DNA of 54,527 bases from Gammaproteobacteria bacterium (GTDB lineage: Bacteria; Pseudomonadota; Gammaproteobacteria; Pseudomonadales; Azotimanducaceae), in contig PBRC01000045.1 in NCBI GenBank assembly GCA_002725285.1, positions 1-54,527 on the forward strand. Direction: 5' to 3'. Under the pieces are notes generated by a model. It saw only the letters and a program-made list of their open reading frames with translations. It was not told where the DNA came from and ran no database searches. Numbering within the stretch: position 1 is the stretch's first letter; each line of letters opens with the position of its first letter. The position numbers were made by a program, and so were the translations under genes. Positions 17,794-26,197 of this stretch are shown in pieces.

Positions 17794-18960
17794 ATGGATT
17801 TTGATTATACAAACGATGAACAGGCGTTTCGCAAAGAAGTGCAGGACTTTCTCAAGGAAAACCTGTCTGATAAGACCAAAAGTGACGCCAACTTTATGGG
17901 CAACTGGCTAAAAAATGTCCGAGAGAAACGCTGGGTAGGTTTCTCCTGGCCAAAAGAAGTCGGCGGTGGCGATGGCAACATCATGCAACAAGTTATTCTT
18001 AAGGAAGAAATGGCTAAAGCCAAGGCGCCACCGCTTGGAACCTGCATGATGGGTCTTGCCTGGGTTGGACCCGGCATTATCCAGTACGGCACAGAAGAAC
18101 AGAAACAAAGATTCATTCCTGACATTCTCGACAGTAAATATCAATGGTGCACTGGTTATTCGGAGCCTAATGTCGGTAGTGATCTTGCTTCTTTACAGTG
18201 CAAAGCCGTCCGGGAAGGTGACTTCTACACCATCAACGGTACCAAGATCTGGACCAGTCTGGCTCCGTTTGCCACCTGGATATCCATGCTGGTAAGAACC
18301 GACAACTTCGGTTCGTCAGATGCAAAACATGAAGGAATTACCGCGTTACTCGTCAAACTCGACACGCCAGGCATAGAAGTAAAACCCATTGAAAATATGG
18401 CTGGCAGCAAGGTCTTTGCGCAAATATTCTTTGACAATGTGAAAGTGCCTGTCGAAAACCGACTAGGGGACGAAGGGAAAGGCTGGGCAGTCACGATATC
18501 GTCCCTCGCCAACGAACGATCCAGTATTGGTGAAGTTACTGCCATGTACGAAAAGCTGGATACTCTCAAAGCACTGGTTGCCCAGATATCAAGGAACGGT
18601 CAACCCGCCAGCAAGGATTCAAAGGTTCGAAGAACTATAGGAATCTTCGAAGCGAAAATCGAGGCGATGCGTCTTAACGGCTTGCGGTATCTGACCAGGC
18701 AGATCAAGGGCGAGCCTCTCAGCAGCGAAACCTCTGTTAACAAGTTGCATCGAGCTGAGCTTGAAGTTGCCATGGGTGACTTCGCTCTTGAGGTACTCGG
18801 TCCGGCGGGATTACAGCTTAATGGCCAGGAGGGTAATATCGACCAGGGACACTGGGCCAGTGACGCATTAGGCTGGCCCAATGTTGTTATTGGTGGTGGT
18901 ACACCAAATATCCAGAAAAATATTATCGGTGAGCGAATTCTGGGACTACCGAAAGACTAG
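17794..18960 (+). CDS. Acyl-CoA dehydrogenase, partner subunit
   Basis: I choose ATG 17794 (GGAGAAG five bases upstream), giving 388 residues, rather than an in-frame start at 17722 inside the previous gene. WCTGYSEPNVGSDLASLQ and INGTKIWTSLAPFATW are the flavin-contact motifs and are intact. At the C-terminus, however, the usual catalytic segment E-G-T reads WPNVVIGGGTPNIQKNIIGE, with Gly where medium-chain enzymes have the base Glu. With the upstream subunit lacking the flavin motif and this one lacking the Glu, the two look complementary. The substrate is unknown, possibly a steroid side chain or branched acyl-CoA. Confidence 0.88.
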   Translation: MDFDYTNDEQAFRKEVQDFLKENLSDKTKSDANFMGNWLKNVREKRWVGFSWPKEVGGGDGNIMQQVILKEEMAKAKAPPLGTCMMGLAWVGPGIIQYGTEEQKQRFIPDILDSKYQWCTGYSEPNVGSDLASLQCKAVREGDFYTINGTKIWTSLAPFATWISMLVRTDNFGSSDAKHEGITALLVKLDTPGIEVKPIENMAGSKVFAQIFFDNVKVPVENRLGDEGKGWAVTISSLANERSSIGEVTAMYEKLDTLKALVAQISRNGQPASKDSKVRRTIGIFEAKIEAMRLNGLRYLTRQIKGEPLSSETSVNKLHRAELEVAMGDFALEVLGPAGLQLNGQEGNIDQGHWASDALGWPNVVIGGGTPNIQKNIIGERILGLPKD

Positions 18961-19130
18961 CCACGGACTCGTAATCAGAATTCAAAAGGGATTAATATGT
19001 GAAAGAAAGTGGCCTTGATCGTGAAGGCATCTGCTTTGCCACTGAGGACATGACAGAAGTCAGGCTGCTGGTGATACGAATACCAAATTAGGTAAGGTCG
19101 GGACAATCGGAATCGCACTGAGACAACCAC

Positions 19131-19925
19131 ATGAAGTGGAAAGAATTTCTAATAGTGCCACTACTGACAATAACCATTGCAGCGATTGCGTTGTTTCACT
19201 ATCAGTTTGAGCGGCAGCTGACACCTCTGGAACCAACTTTCGAACGACCACCAGACTTTAAGTCATACTCCAATGTTAAACAAAAGAAGCTGGATTTCTT
19301 CAGCTTTATGCTGCCGTTAGTTCGCAACGCAAACAAATCTGTGCATGAAGACCGGAAATTTCTCCTGGGAATCCAAGAGGTAAAAGGCACATTATCGTCT
19401 TCCAACAAAGTGAAACTAAAGGGACTTCTGAGAAAATACAACTTGAATGACGGGGGTGAGGTCATACAGCAAGTGGACGAACTCCTTAATCGAGCCGATA
19501 TTGTTCCGGCATCACTAATCCTGGCCCAATCAGCTAACGAGTCCGCATGGGGGACTTCTCGATTTGCAACGGATGCGAACAATTTCTTTGGGATCTGGTG
19601 TTTCTCACTAGGATGCGGACTGACGCCCAGAAATCGTGATGAGGGATTACACCATGAAGTCGCTAAGTTCGAGAGTATACAGGCGGGTGTGATCCACTAT
19701 GTTCACACCATCAACACCCACTCCGCCTATCAAAATCTACGCAACATGCGCTCTCAGGAACGGCAGGCAAATCAACCTCTGAGTGGCATCAAACTGGCCA
19801 ACGGGCTGGTCAGATATTCAGAATGGGGCCTTGCATACGTTCAGGAAATTCAAGCGATGATCCGTTACAACGAACTACAGCATTACAATCTTGAGGACAC
19901 CGCTGTCGATCAATCAGCAGAATGA
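19131..19925 (+). CDS. Bax-like glucosaminidase-domain protein
   Basis: The protein has 264 residues. An N-terminal transmembrane or signal anchor (residues about 6-24) is followed by a spacer and then a glucosaminidase/lysozyme-like domain. PASLILAQSANESAWGTSRFATDANNFFGIW has the catalytic Glu and the NNFFGIW block, as in the E. coli Bax protein (274 residues) and FlgJ C-terminal domain. The role would be cleavage of peptidoglycan in the periplasm. It stands alone between the acyl-CoA dehydrogenases and a decayed gene. The C-terminal end AVDQSAE is acidic. Confidence 0.85.
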   Translation: MKWKEFLIVPLLTITIAAIALFHYQFERQLTPLEPTFERPPDFKSYSNVKQKKLDFFSFMLPLVRNANKSVHEDRKFLLGIQEVKGTLSSSNKVKLKGLLRKYNLNDGGEVIQQVDELLNRADIVPASLILAQSANESAWGTSRFATDANNFFGIWCFSLGCGLTPRNRDEGLHHEVAKFESIQAGVIHYVHTINTHSAYQNLRNMRSQERQANQPLSGIKLANGLVRYSEWGLAYVQEIQAMIRYNELQHYNLEDTAVDQSAE

Positions 19926-19940
19926 ACGAGAGGAATGTGA

Positions 19941-20096
19941 GGATGGGCAGGCGGTTCAGTTAACATCGCCCGGGACAGCTCAGGAAATGTTCGAATTAAC
20001 CATGTTGAGGGTGATTTTATACTTGATCACAAAGCAAGCGGTGATATCCGGACATCCGACATCAAGGGAAGCGTCTCGGTACCCGGAAGATACTAG
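19941..20096 (+). pseudogene. C-terminal remnant of a DUF4097-type beta-repeat protein
   Basis: The frame is open from a TGA at 19938 to a TAG at 20094 and reads GGSVNIARDSSGNVRINHVE, then GDFILDHKASGDIRTSDIKG and SVSVPGRY. The repeating G-[DS]-[IV]-x-[IV]-x-x-[VI]-x-G pattern and the end SVPGR are what I know from the last rungs of DUF4097 putative adhesin-like beta-helix proteins. No start codon or ribosome site is present and the upstream part is missing. It overlaps the last bases of the convergent Nudix gene. Confidence 0.55.
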
Positions 20097-20641
20097 GATT
20101 TCAGCAGATAGAGCACTCGCCACAAGGTAGCTGCAACAAGAGCGTGATCGATTTCGCCGGATAGCAGCAGGTCAGGTATCTCGGCCATCCTCACAAGTTG
20201 CAGTTCGGTATGTTCCGTTGAGCTATTGCTGATTTCGGCAACATGCTCTACATCTCGCGCGAGATATGTATAAAGTTTATTGGCAAAGATCGCCGGATTA
20301 GCGTTGAGTACACCCATTGATATGAGTTCACCCGCTTTGAAACCAGTTTCTTCAAGGCACTCCCGAGCCCCCGCAGTTTCAGGGTGTTCACCCGGATCAA
20401 CCATGCCACCAGGTATTTCCAGTGTTATCTCCTCCGAACCATGACGGTACTGACGAATAAGTACCAGTTCGTTGTTCGATGTAACCGGGACAATATTCAC
20501 CCAATCCACGGTATCGATGAAATAAAAGTCGTGCTCTTTACCTGTTTGCGGTGATATTGAAACGGATTCTTTCAATTCGAATATTCGACAGTCCGCCAGC
20601 AACCTGGACTGTTTTCTTTCCCAGGGTCTAACCAGGCTCAT
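20093..20641 (-). CDS. Nudix hydrolase, ADP-ribose pyrophosphatase type
   Basis: The protein has 182 residues. The full Nudix box GGMVDPGEHPETAGARECLEETGF (G-x5-E-x7-REUXEEXGU) lies at about 78-101, preceded by ELVLIRQYRHGSEEITLEIPG, the signature of the NudF/ADP-ribose pyrophosphatase branch. The Pro some 15 residues after the box (NANPAIFANKLYTYLA) agrees. It is expected to clear ADP-ribose or related nucleoside diphosphates in the cytoplasm. ATG with GAGGT six bases upstream. Its stop region overlaps the decayed DUF4097 fragment. Confidence 0.88.
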   Translation of the reverse strand: MSLVRPWERKQSRLLADCRIFELKESVSISPQTGKEHDFYFIDTVDWVNIVPVTSNNELVLIRQYRHGSEEITLEIPGGMVDPGEHPETAGARECLEETGFKAGELISMGVLNANPAIFANKLYTYLARDVEHVAEISNSSTEHTELQLVRMAEIPDLLLSGEIDHALVAATLWRVLYLLKS

Positions 20642-20738
20642 AGGTTTACCTCAAATAAGTGCCGGTCTGTAGTCCAGAGGAATATAATCCTGCGTTCCGG
20701 ATATGCAGCCGCCTGCCTACCGAAAAGATGAATTACCC

Positions 20739-21521
20739 CTAGTGCCCGGTGAATTTAGCGGGTCTCCTCTCAAGAAACGAGGCCACACCCTCCTTGTGAT
20801 CATCAGACCTAAAACACTCCGCCAATGCAACCGCGTGATTTGCCATGTGCTGTTCGACCGGAATACCCAATCCTTCGTAGACCAGCGTCTTGATGCGCTG
20901 CTGGGAGAATGGTGAAGCCTGCAAAATTGTCTCAGCCATTTCCCTAGCCTGACCCAGTAACTCGTCCGGTTCAAACACGCCCGAGACAAACTTCAAATCG
21001 TGCGCTTCTCTGGCGGAAATAAACTCTCCGGAATACAACAGCCAGAACGCCTGCGATGTTCCAATAAGACGAGGCAGCAGCCAGCTGCCCGCCCCCGTAT
21101 CAGGTACAAGGCCACGTTGAGAAAAATTCCAGGCAAATCTTGCTCTCGTCGATGCGAGTCGGATATCACACTGAGAGGTGAACTCGGCTCCCATACCAAC
21201 CGCAGGGCCATCAACGGCTGCGATTACCGGTTTGGGACAGGCGATAATAGGCCACCAGTTCGATGTATCCGCTGTACTGGTTGTTGAAGCACGCGATTCG
21301 CCCGGTACAGATGCAAGATCAGAGAGGTCGGTCCCGGCACAAAATGATCCGGGTGTCCCAGTCAGGATGACGACTCTGGTTGAATCGTCATTACCCGCTT
21401 TTTTGATCGCCGCAACAAAATCAGCCAGCATCTTGTAGCTCATGGCATTTTTCTTTTCAGGCCTGTTGATAGTGATGGTGGCAATGCCCCCATCAACCTC
21501 ATGCAGAATCCAGTCTTCCAT
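20739..21521 (-). CDS. Enoyl-CoA hydratase/isomerase family protein
   Basis: The protein has 260 residues with the crotonase fold: ATITINRPEKKNAMS, SFCAGTDLSDL (oxyanion loop), and VDGPAVGMGAEFTSQCDIRLAS. The first catalytic Glu of rat crotonase (E144) is present in GMGAE, but the second (E164, normally in QPE) is Phe in ARFAWNFSQRGLVPD. The Asp of G-L-V-P-D is the type found in enoyl-CoA isomerases. Thus it is probably an isomerase or other crotonase-fold enzyme rather than a simple hydratase. A strong AAAGGAGG precedes the ATG. It lies 12 bp downstream of the SDR gene on the same strand. Confidence 0.85.
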   Translation of the reverse strand: MEDWILHEVDGGIATITINRPEKKNAMSYKMLADFVAAIKKAGNDDSTRVVILTGTPGSFCAGTDLSDLASVPGESRASTTSTADTSNWWPIIACPKPVIAAVDGPAVGMGAEFTSQCDIRLASTRARFAWNFSQRGLVPDTGAGSWLLPRLIGTSQAFWLLYSGEFISAREAHDLKFVSGVFEPDELLGQAREMAETILQASPFSQQRIKTLVYEGLGIPVEQHMANHAVALAECFRSDDHKEGVASFLERRPAKFTGH

Positions 21522-21533
21522 TTCGTACCTCCT

Positions 21534-22238
21534 TTAGCTTAACCCATCGACGGGAATGCAGGCTCCGTGAATAGCATCTGATTCTTTGGATGTCAGGAAA
21601 CCAATGATACCCGCCAATTGTTCTGGTTTAACCCATTTATCAAAGTCGGCATCAGGCATATCCTCTCGGTTTCTCGGTGTATCAATCAAACTGGGCATGA
21701 CGGCGTTGACGTTGATGTTTTGCTCGCGCAACTCCATCGCCATAGCCTCGGTTAATCGCATCACTGCTGCCTTAGAAGCCGTATAGGCGCCCATGTTTGC
21801 CACTCCCGCGGTTGCCGCCCTGGCCGCGACATTGACTATTTTTCCCGATGACCTCTGGATCATGCCGGGTACAACCGCTGTACTCATGTTCATGATGGAG
21901 CGAGCATTCAGATCAAACAGAAAATCCCACGTCTCATTACTGGTCTCATGAACCGGATCACCCATCAAGAAACCGCCAGCTATGTTGGCCAGCACGTCAA
22001 CTTTGTCAAATTGCCGCATCAGGTCACCGACGGCCTTCACGCAGCTTTCTTTATTCGTTAGCTCACAGGTGAGATAACTATGATTCCCTGCTGGCTCGGG
22101 GAAGGCTTGCCTCAGTATATCCTCGCTATAATCAAGTACCGCCACTCTTGCACCACGCTCTGAAAACCAGGCAACAACAGCCCGCCCAAGCACACCAGCT
22201 CCCCCTGTTACCAGAACCAGTTTATTCGAAAAAGGCAA
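21534..22238 (-). CDS. SDR-family oxidoreductase without the usual catalytic Ser
   Basis: The protein has 234 residues. The Rossmann start LVLVTGGAGVLGRAVVAWF, the NIAGG motif and YTASK (Tyr/Lys pair) are present. The active-site Ser that normally stands 13 residues before the Tyr is Ala here (IVNVAARAATAGVANMGAY). This N-V-[GA]-A-R-A variant is a recurring SDR branch in my memory, and mammalian dihydropteridine reductase also lacks the Ser, so it need not be inactive. The start is TTG 22238 with GGGAGG six bases upstream. It forms a two-gene unit with the enoyl-CoA hydratase-like gene. Confidence 0.85.
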   Translation of the reverse strand: MPFSNKLVLVTGGAGVLGRAVVAWFSERGARVAVLDYSEDILRQAFPEPAGNHSYLTCELTNKESCVKAVGDLMRQFDKVDVLANIAGGFLMGDPVHETSNETWDFLFDLNARSIMNMSTAVVPGMIQRSSGKIVNVAARAATAGVANMGAYTASKAAVMRLTEAMAMELREQNINVNAVMPSLIDTPRNREDMPDADFDKWVKPEQLAGIIGFLTSKESDAIHGACIPVDGLS

Positions 22239-22568
22239 AGTGACCTCCCGTTACAAATGTTATCGTCCCAACTATCACCATATATTGCCCTGCCCAACTG
22301 AGGATTGTCCCGACCACTCTAAAGAAAGAGAGCACCGATACCTCTGACAGTTCACCACCTAACTCTGACAGTTCACCACCTAATATGCCATCCACTGATG
22401 AGTGGTTCAACGAGACATACCTGGCGATTACCCCAGGTTCTGCTGAAATTCCAGGATCACTGCGGTATACAGTGCAGCCGAACACTGGGTCATGTCTTTT
22501 AGTGGACTGACGCTGGCTGCAGCCCATTTCCATAATTATCGATGCTGCAGAGTTCACTGCTGTGAATA
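22239..22568. other. Gap without a supported gene; holds a duplicated 21-mer
   Basis: This 330 bp stretch separates the Nudix gene from the SDR gene, both on the minus strand. A long minus-strand frame crosses it, but its middle is only the translated repeat, it has no ribosome site and no family features. The single clear element is the perfect-but-one-base 21 bp duplication at 22343-22384. I see no promoter I would defend. Confidence 0.5.
22343..22384. repeat. 21-bp tandem duplication
   Basis: tctgacagttcaccacctaac at 22343-22363 is followed directly by the same 21 bases with the last C changed to T. It lies between genes. It resembles the slippage-type repeats at 29380 and 33596, though the unit sequence differs. 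Confidence 0.85.
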
Positions 22569-23228
22569 TTAGCCCATCATTCTTGAGTGATGATTGGTAA
22601 ACCTGGCCAGAGTCTCAAGCAGGCCAATCATTAAAGACACCGTCGGGCCTGCTATTCGAATATCCCGCTCACTGTAGGAAAAGTGCGCTCTTACATCACC
22701 ATGCCAGGTCAGTTTATAACTACCGGGATCCAGAACTTTCGCGAGATCAACCTCATAAATGGAATCAACTTCTGACGGATTTGCTTCCACTCTGGCCGGA
22801 TGCTGAATGATGCCGACCACGGGTGTGATCTTATAACCAGCCTGGGTGTAGTAGTGTCCAAGACAACCGAGAATCTCTACATCCTGCGCAGCGATATTAA
22901 TCTCCTCAGCAGATTCTCTTAACGCGGTTTCTATACCCGACTTATCCCCCGGGTCAGACCGACCACCGGGGAAACACAGGTGACCTGCAAATCGTATATT
23001 CGTCTGCCTTTTCGTAACCATCAGCCTTGGCGTCACATCATCAATTATGGGGATGAGAACTGCTGACTCGGCGGCTTGTTGACGCACGTCCGGACTGACC
23101 AGATTTTCCACGTGGGGATTACGTAATTCTGCAAAATCAACCGTTTGAATGAACAAGTCTCGAATCAGTGACAGGTTCGCCTCAACCTTGATATCCAAAA
23201 TCTCCCCTTTCGGCACTTCCTGATTCAT
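22569..23228 (-). CDS. Nudix hydrolase, CoA pyrophosphatase (NudL) type
   Basis: The protein has 219 residues. ESAVLIPIIDDVTPRLMVTKRQTNIRFAGHLCFPGG followed by ETALRESAEEI is the NUDT7/NudL pattern (TKR...H.GQV.FPGG...D...TALRE..EE), with Asp rather than Glu at the first Nudix acid, as usual in that group. LGCLGHYYTQAGYKITPVVG is the matching downstream segment. Such enzymes split CoA or acyl-CoA into 4'-phosphopantetheine and ADP. It overlaps the YdjC-like gene by 4 bp (ATGA), so the two are translationally coupled. Confidence 0.85.
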   Translation of the reverse strand: MNQEVPKGEILDIKVEANLSLIRDLFIQTVDFAELRNPHVENLVSPDVRQQAAESAVLIPIIDDVTPRLMVTKRQTNIRFAGHLCFPGGRSDPGDKSGIETALRESAEEINIAAQDVEILGCLGHYYTQAGYKITPVVGIIQHPARVEANPSEVDSIYEVDLAKVLDPGSYKLTWHGDVRAHFSYSERDIRIAGPTVSLMIGLLETLARFTNHHSRMMG

Positions 23229-24109
23229 GAATTCAGATTATTTTTCAGATCGCGATACCCTATTTGATGTATCCCCGCCGCTTCGATGTATGACTTAAGC
23301 TCAGGGTCGGTAAACGCGAGGTAGTCTGCATGTCTCGAAGCGCTGGCTTTATCATCAATGGCCCTCAGTTCGTCACCCATTTTTGATGGATGGAAAAGAA
23401 GATGAGTGAGTCCCGGTTTAACGCCGTCAATAATCTCCCGATAGAACTGAGATTTATCTTCAAGTGGCACCAACGTATCTATATATATTTCATCCAGTGT
23501 CGGCAGGCTATCGAGATCAATCTGCGCAAGCGCTTCAAGATACTTCCCCTGGTCCTTAAGGCGATTCAACTCCTCCAATCGCTCAGGGCTGATTCTCGGC
23601 AGGAAGGCTGGAATACCAAATTCGTTTGCGAGAGTCAGGTAGGACTGGATGAATTTCGGATCTACGACTGATCCCATATGTGTATCAATATGCGTTATAT
23701 CAATTCCCGCATTGAGCGCCAGTTCAATCTGGGTTCTCATCTCAACTTCCGCTGCCTTTGCATCGACATGACTCACCGCGTCTTCTGTTGTGTGCCACAG
23801 GTATCCCTGCGGATCCAGTAATCCAGTGGCCGGATCTCGTGTGCTCACCGCAGGCCATCTAAAGGTGGGGTACTCGCAGGTCAGGGTTAAATGTACACCG
23901 ACGTCGTAACCTGGATTTGCCCTGCATATTTCAGCCGCCTCCAGGAACCAGGGAGCAGCAGTCAGGATCGAGCCACAGGTAGCAGCACCAACATCAAGGC
24001 ATTCGAACGAGGCAACATTGGAAGCATGGCTGAAACCGATGTCATCAATATGGGTAATAAGAACTTTGTCTTCCGGTCCATATCCCATTTTCTTAAGGAA
24101 GTTATTCAC
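23225..24109 (-). CDS. ChbG/YdjC-family carbohydrate deacetylase
   Basis: The protein has 294 residues. HIDDIGFSHASN near the N-terminus, DVGVHLTLTCE at about 68-78 and DITHIDTHMG at about 135 are the metal-binding and active-site motifs of the YdjC family, a polysaccharide-deacetylase relative. ChbG of E. coli deacetylates chitooligosaccharide monomers. No chitobiose transport genes are nearby, so the substrate is open. The start is a GTG at 24109 and no strong ribosome site is seen. It is the first gene of a coupled pair with the Nudix gene. Confidence 0.85.
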   Translation of the reverse strand: MNNFLKKMGYGPEDKVLITHIDDIGFSHASNVASFECLDVGAATCGSILTAAPWFLEAAEICRANPGYDVGVHLTLTCEYPTFRWPAVSTRDPATGLLDPQGYLWHTTEDAVSHVDAKAAEVEMRTQIELALNAGIDITHIDTHMGSVVDPKFIQSYLTLANEFGIPAFLPRISPERLEELNRLKDQGKYLEALAQIDLDSLPTLDEIYIDTLVPLEDKSQFYREIIDGVKPGLTHLLFHPSKMGDELRAIDDKASASRHADYLAFTDPELKSYIEAAGIHQIGYRDLKNNLNS

Positions 24110-24209
24110 GTTGAAGTCCCGGGTTTATTCGAATTTACTATTCTGCCATAGATTAGTTTTTTCTGTCCCAGCTATAGGCTTTCTCGACAGAATGTGATTT
24201 TCTACGCCC

Positions 24210-25145
24210 ATGGGGAAAATAGAAGTTGCTGTAACTGCATGGACACAAAGCTCCGGTTGGTATGCCGATGAACTCTGTCAACAGGCCGAGATCGCGGAAT
24301 CAATGGGTTTTCATTCCTTCTGGTTGCCGGAGAGTCACTTTGGTGATAACCGGTCTATTCCATCCCCTCTTACGCTGCTGGCATCCGTGGCTGGACGAAC
24401 GAAAAAAATAATACTTGCCTCGACATCTTATTTGTTACCTATCAGGCACCCTTTACAGGCTGCAGAAGAAGTTGCTGTTCTTGATCAGTTGTCCAACGGA
24501 CGCGTCATCCTCGGTGTCGGCCGCGGCATCCAGAACAGAATGTTCAAAGCTTTTGATTTACAGACGAAAGAGAAGCGTAAACGATTTCGGGCAAACCTGG
24601 ATATTATGCGGAATGCCTGGCTGGGAAAGCCAATCGCTGAGGACGATGATGGTCATCCGATATGTCTTGCACCGCTTCCTGTCCAAAAACCACATCCGCC
24701 CATCTGGGTTGCAGCATTTGGTCCACTCGCACTCAAACAGGCTGGCAGTCTCGGCCTGCCTTATCTCGCTTCACCCGCTGAAACACTGACAACGCTTGAA
24801 GGCAATTACAAGCACTTTAATGATGTCGTAGTTGAAGCAAACCTTGAACCGGTAGAAACAACCCCGGTGATGCGGACGATCTTTATTACAAAAAGCAAGT
24901 CAGTTGCTCAAGACATAAAGAACTCGTTGGCACAGTCTGTTCCACATGCCATGCGAGAGGAAAACGCTAATGTTGATGACTGGACGATAGTAGGTGACAA
25001 GGCACACGCCCTCGACAAATTATCTGAGTATGTAGAGCGCCTGGGCATCACCCATCTTATTGCACGTGGGCGAATCCCCGGTGTTGACAATGAAGCTCAG
25101 GTTCGCAGTCATGAGATGCTGATGGAGGTTGCAGAACGCCTATAA
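24210..25145 (+). CDS. LLM-class flavin-dependent oxidoreductase
   Basis: The protein has 311 residues with the luciferase-like monooxygenase TIM-barrel: QAEIAESMGFHSFWLPESHFGDN at the N-terminus, LASTSYLLPIRHPLQAAEEVAVLDQLSNGR in the middle and VILGVGRGIQ, the usual flavin-contact glycine motif. These enzymes use F420H2 or FMNH2 to oxidise or reduce small organic compounds. The gammaproteobacterial context suggests FMN. It diverges from the YdjC-like gene with 100 bp between starts. The substrate is unknown. Confidence 0.88.
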   Translation: MGKIEVAVTAWTQSSGWYADELCQQAEIAESMGFHSFWLPESHFGDNRSIPSPLTLLASVAGRTKKIILASTSYLLPIRHPLQAAEEVAVLDQLSNGRVILGVGRGIQNRMFKAFDLQTKEKRKRFRANLDIMRNAWLGKPIAEDDDGHPICLAPLPVQKPHPPIWVAAFGPLALKQAGSLGLPYLASPAETLTTLEGNYKHFNDVVVEANLEPVETTPVMRTIFITKSKSVAQDIKNSLAQSVPHAMREENANVDDWTIVGDKAHALDKLSEYVERLGITHLIARGRIPGVDNEAQVRSHEMLMEVAERL

Positions 25146-25246
25146 CGTAACCCGGCAACAGTTGTGCTGTTACTCACTCTGATGGGACCATCTCCCGCTG
25201 CTTTCTGCTCAGGCATTGATGCAGTCTGGTCCGTTACAATCATTAC

Positions 25247-25426
25247 TCAAGTACTCTTACGAGGTGCTCTTACTATATTCCGATCCCAGGTTTCTATACT
25301 CGCGACCTTATCAGGCAAAGGATTACCAGCAGCAAGTTGTGCCTTAAGTAAGTACCATTCAGTGCTGATGGTTTTTGCAGACCTTAAGTTTATACTGAAT
25401 GCATTGTTAGTCTTGGCAAGATTCAC
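25247..25426 (-). pseudogene. Small frame sharing a segment with 44 kb; remnant
   Basis: A GTG-initiated frame of 59 codons directly after an in-frame TAA reads VNLAKTNNAFSINLRSAKTI, then STEWYLLKAQLAAGNPLPDK and VASIETWDRN to a TGA at 25247. It has the look of genuine coding sequence. A plus-strand copy of the segment EWYLLKAQLA..PLPDKVASIE occurs near 44012-44080 (KWHLLKAQLA..PMPDKIASVE, about 17 of 23 residues equal), with matching DNA over about 90 bp. The family is not recognised. The rest of the 309 bp gap shows nothing else. Confidence 0.4.
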
Positions 25427-25454
25427 TTAACCGAATCTTGCATGGAGCAAATCT

Positions 25455-26129
25455 TTGCGCTGGGTACATTTCTTAACCGCCATTTTGTGCTGTCTTACAT
25501 CAATCGAGATTACAGCATCAACGCTCAGCATTCCCCTGTCGCTCGAAACAGGATGGGAGGTTCTTCGATATTCAAGAATCAAGCAGAACCGGGTCAGATT
25601 TGACAATGAAGGTTTGACGATTGAAGTTGATAATTCAGCGGGACCGGTAATTTATCCTCTCGACGAAGCGAGCAGAATTCAGGCCGTCAGCTTCTCACTC
25701 GAAATCTCAGGAGACATCAATCTGGGAAACATGATCCAGGGTGATAAGGGGGCAGATGACTTTGTTTTTCGATTGGGTCTGGTCTATGAAGGTGATCAAA
25801 CTCTCAACTTTCTGCAGCGTCGCTTTTCAGCTCCCTGGGTTCAGCGTCTTTTTCATTTAGCGCCAAAGGGAACTGGTGTTGATCCGATTGAGTTCTACAA
25901 TGTCTATTCTGATTCAAGGCTGGCAGGTAAATCACGCAGCCATCCACTCTCCGACTTGCTTCATGAATCCTTTATTTTTGCTCAACCCCGCGATGGAAAG
26001 TTAACTCGACGTCTTGATCTGAACAAATCCACGAGGGTTCTGGCACTGTGGATCAGTGTGGATGGAGATGACACAGGATCAAGATTCACGACCAGGATAA
26101 CGGACTTAAAGCTTCACCTTCCGGAATAA
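25455..26129 (+). CDS. Exported protein, DUF3047-like
   Basis: The protein has 224 residues from a TTG at 25455 (GGAG nine bases upstream). A signal peptide (LTAILCCLTSIEITAS) is followed by a beta-rich body: TGWEVLRYSRIKQNRVRF, GLTIEVDNSAGPVIYPL, GDKGADDFVFRLGLVYEG and WISVDGDDTGSRFTTRITDL. The order of a G-W-E segment, an S-A-G segment and a K-G-x-D-D-F-x-x-R segment fits the DUF3047 family that I recall as periplasmic and uncharacterised. It probably acts in the periplasm. The call is moderate. Confidence 0.65.
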   Translation: MRWVHFLTAILCCLTSIEITASTLSIPLSLETGWEVLRYSRIKQNRVRFDNEGLTIEVDNSAGPVIYPLDEASRIQAVSFSLEISGDINLGNMIQGDKGADDFVFRLGLVYEGDQTLNFLQRRFSAPWVQRLFHLAPKGTGVDPIEFYNVYSDSRLAGKSRSHPLSDLLHESFIFAQPRDGKLTRRLDLNKSTRVLALWISVDGDDTGSRFTTRITDLKLHLPE

Positions 26130-26197
26130 GTACTATCCAGCTCTGACACAGCTGAATTATTGCCTGCTCAATTAACTTCCCGTGGTGAGATTCAGTC

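Noticed and set aside
22222-22557. 111-codon minus-strand frame between the Nudix and SDR genes
   Set aside because: Its middle is just the duplicated 21-mer (GGELSELGGELSE), the remainder has low protein character, and the SDR start with its ribosome site lies inside it.
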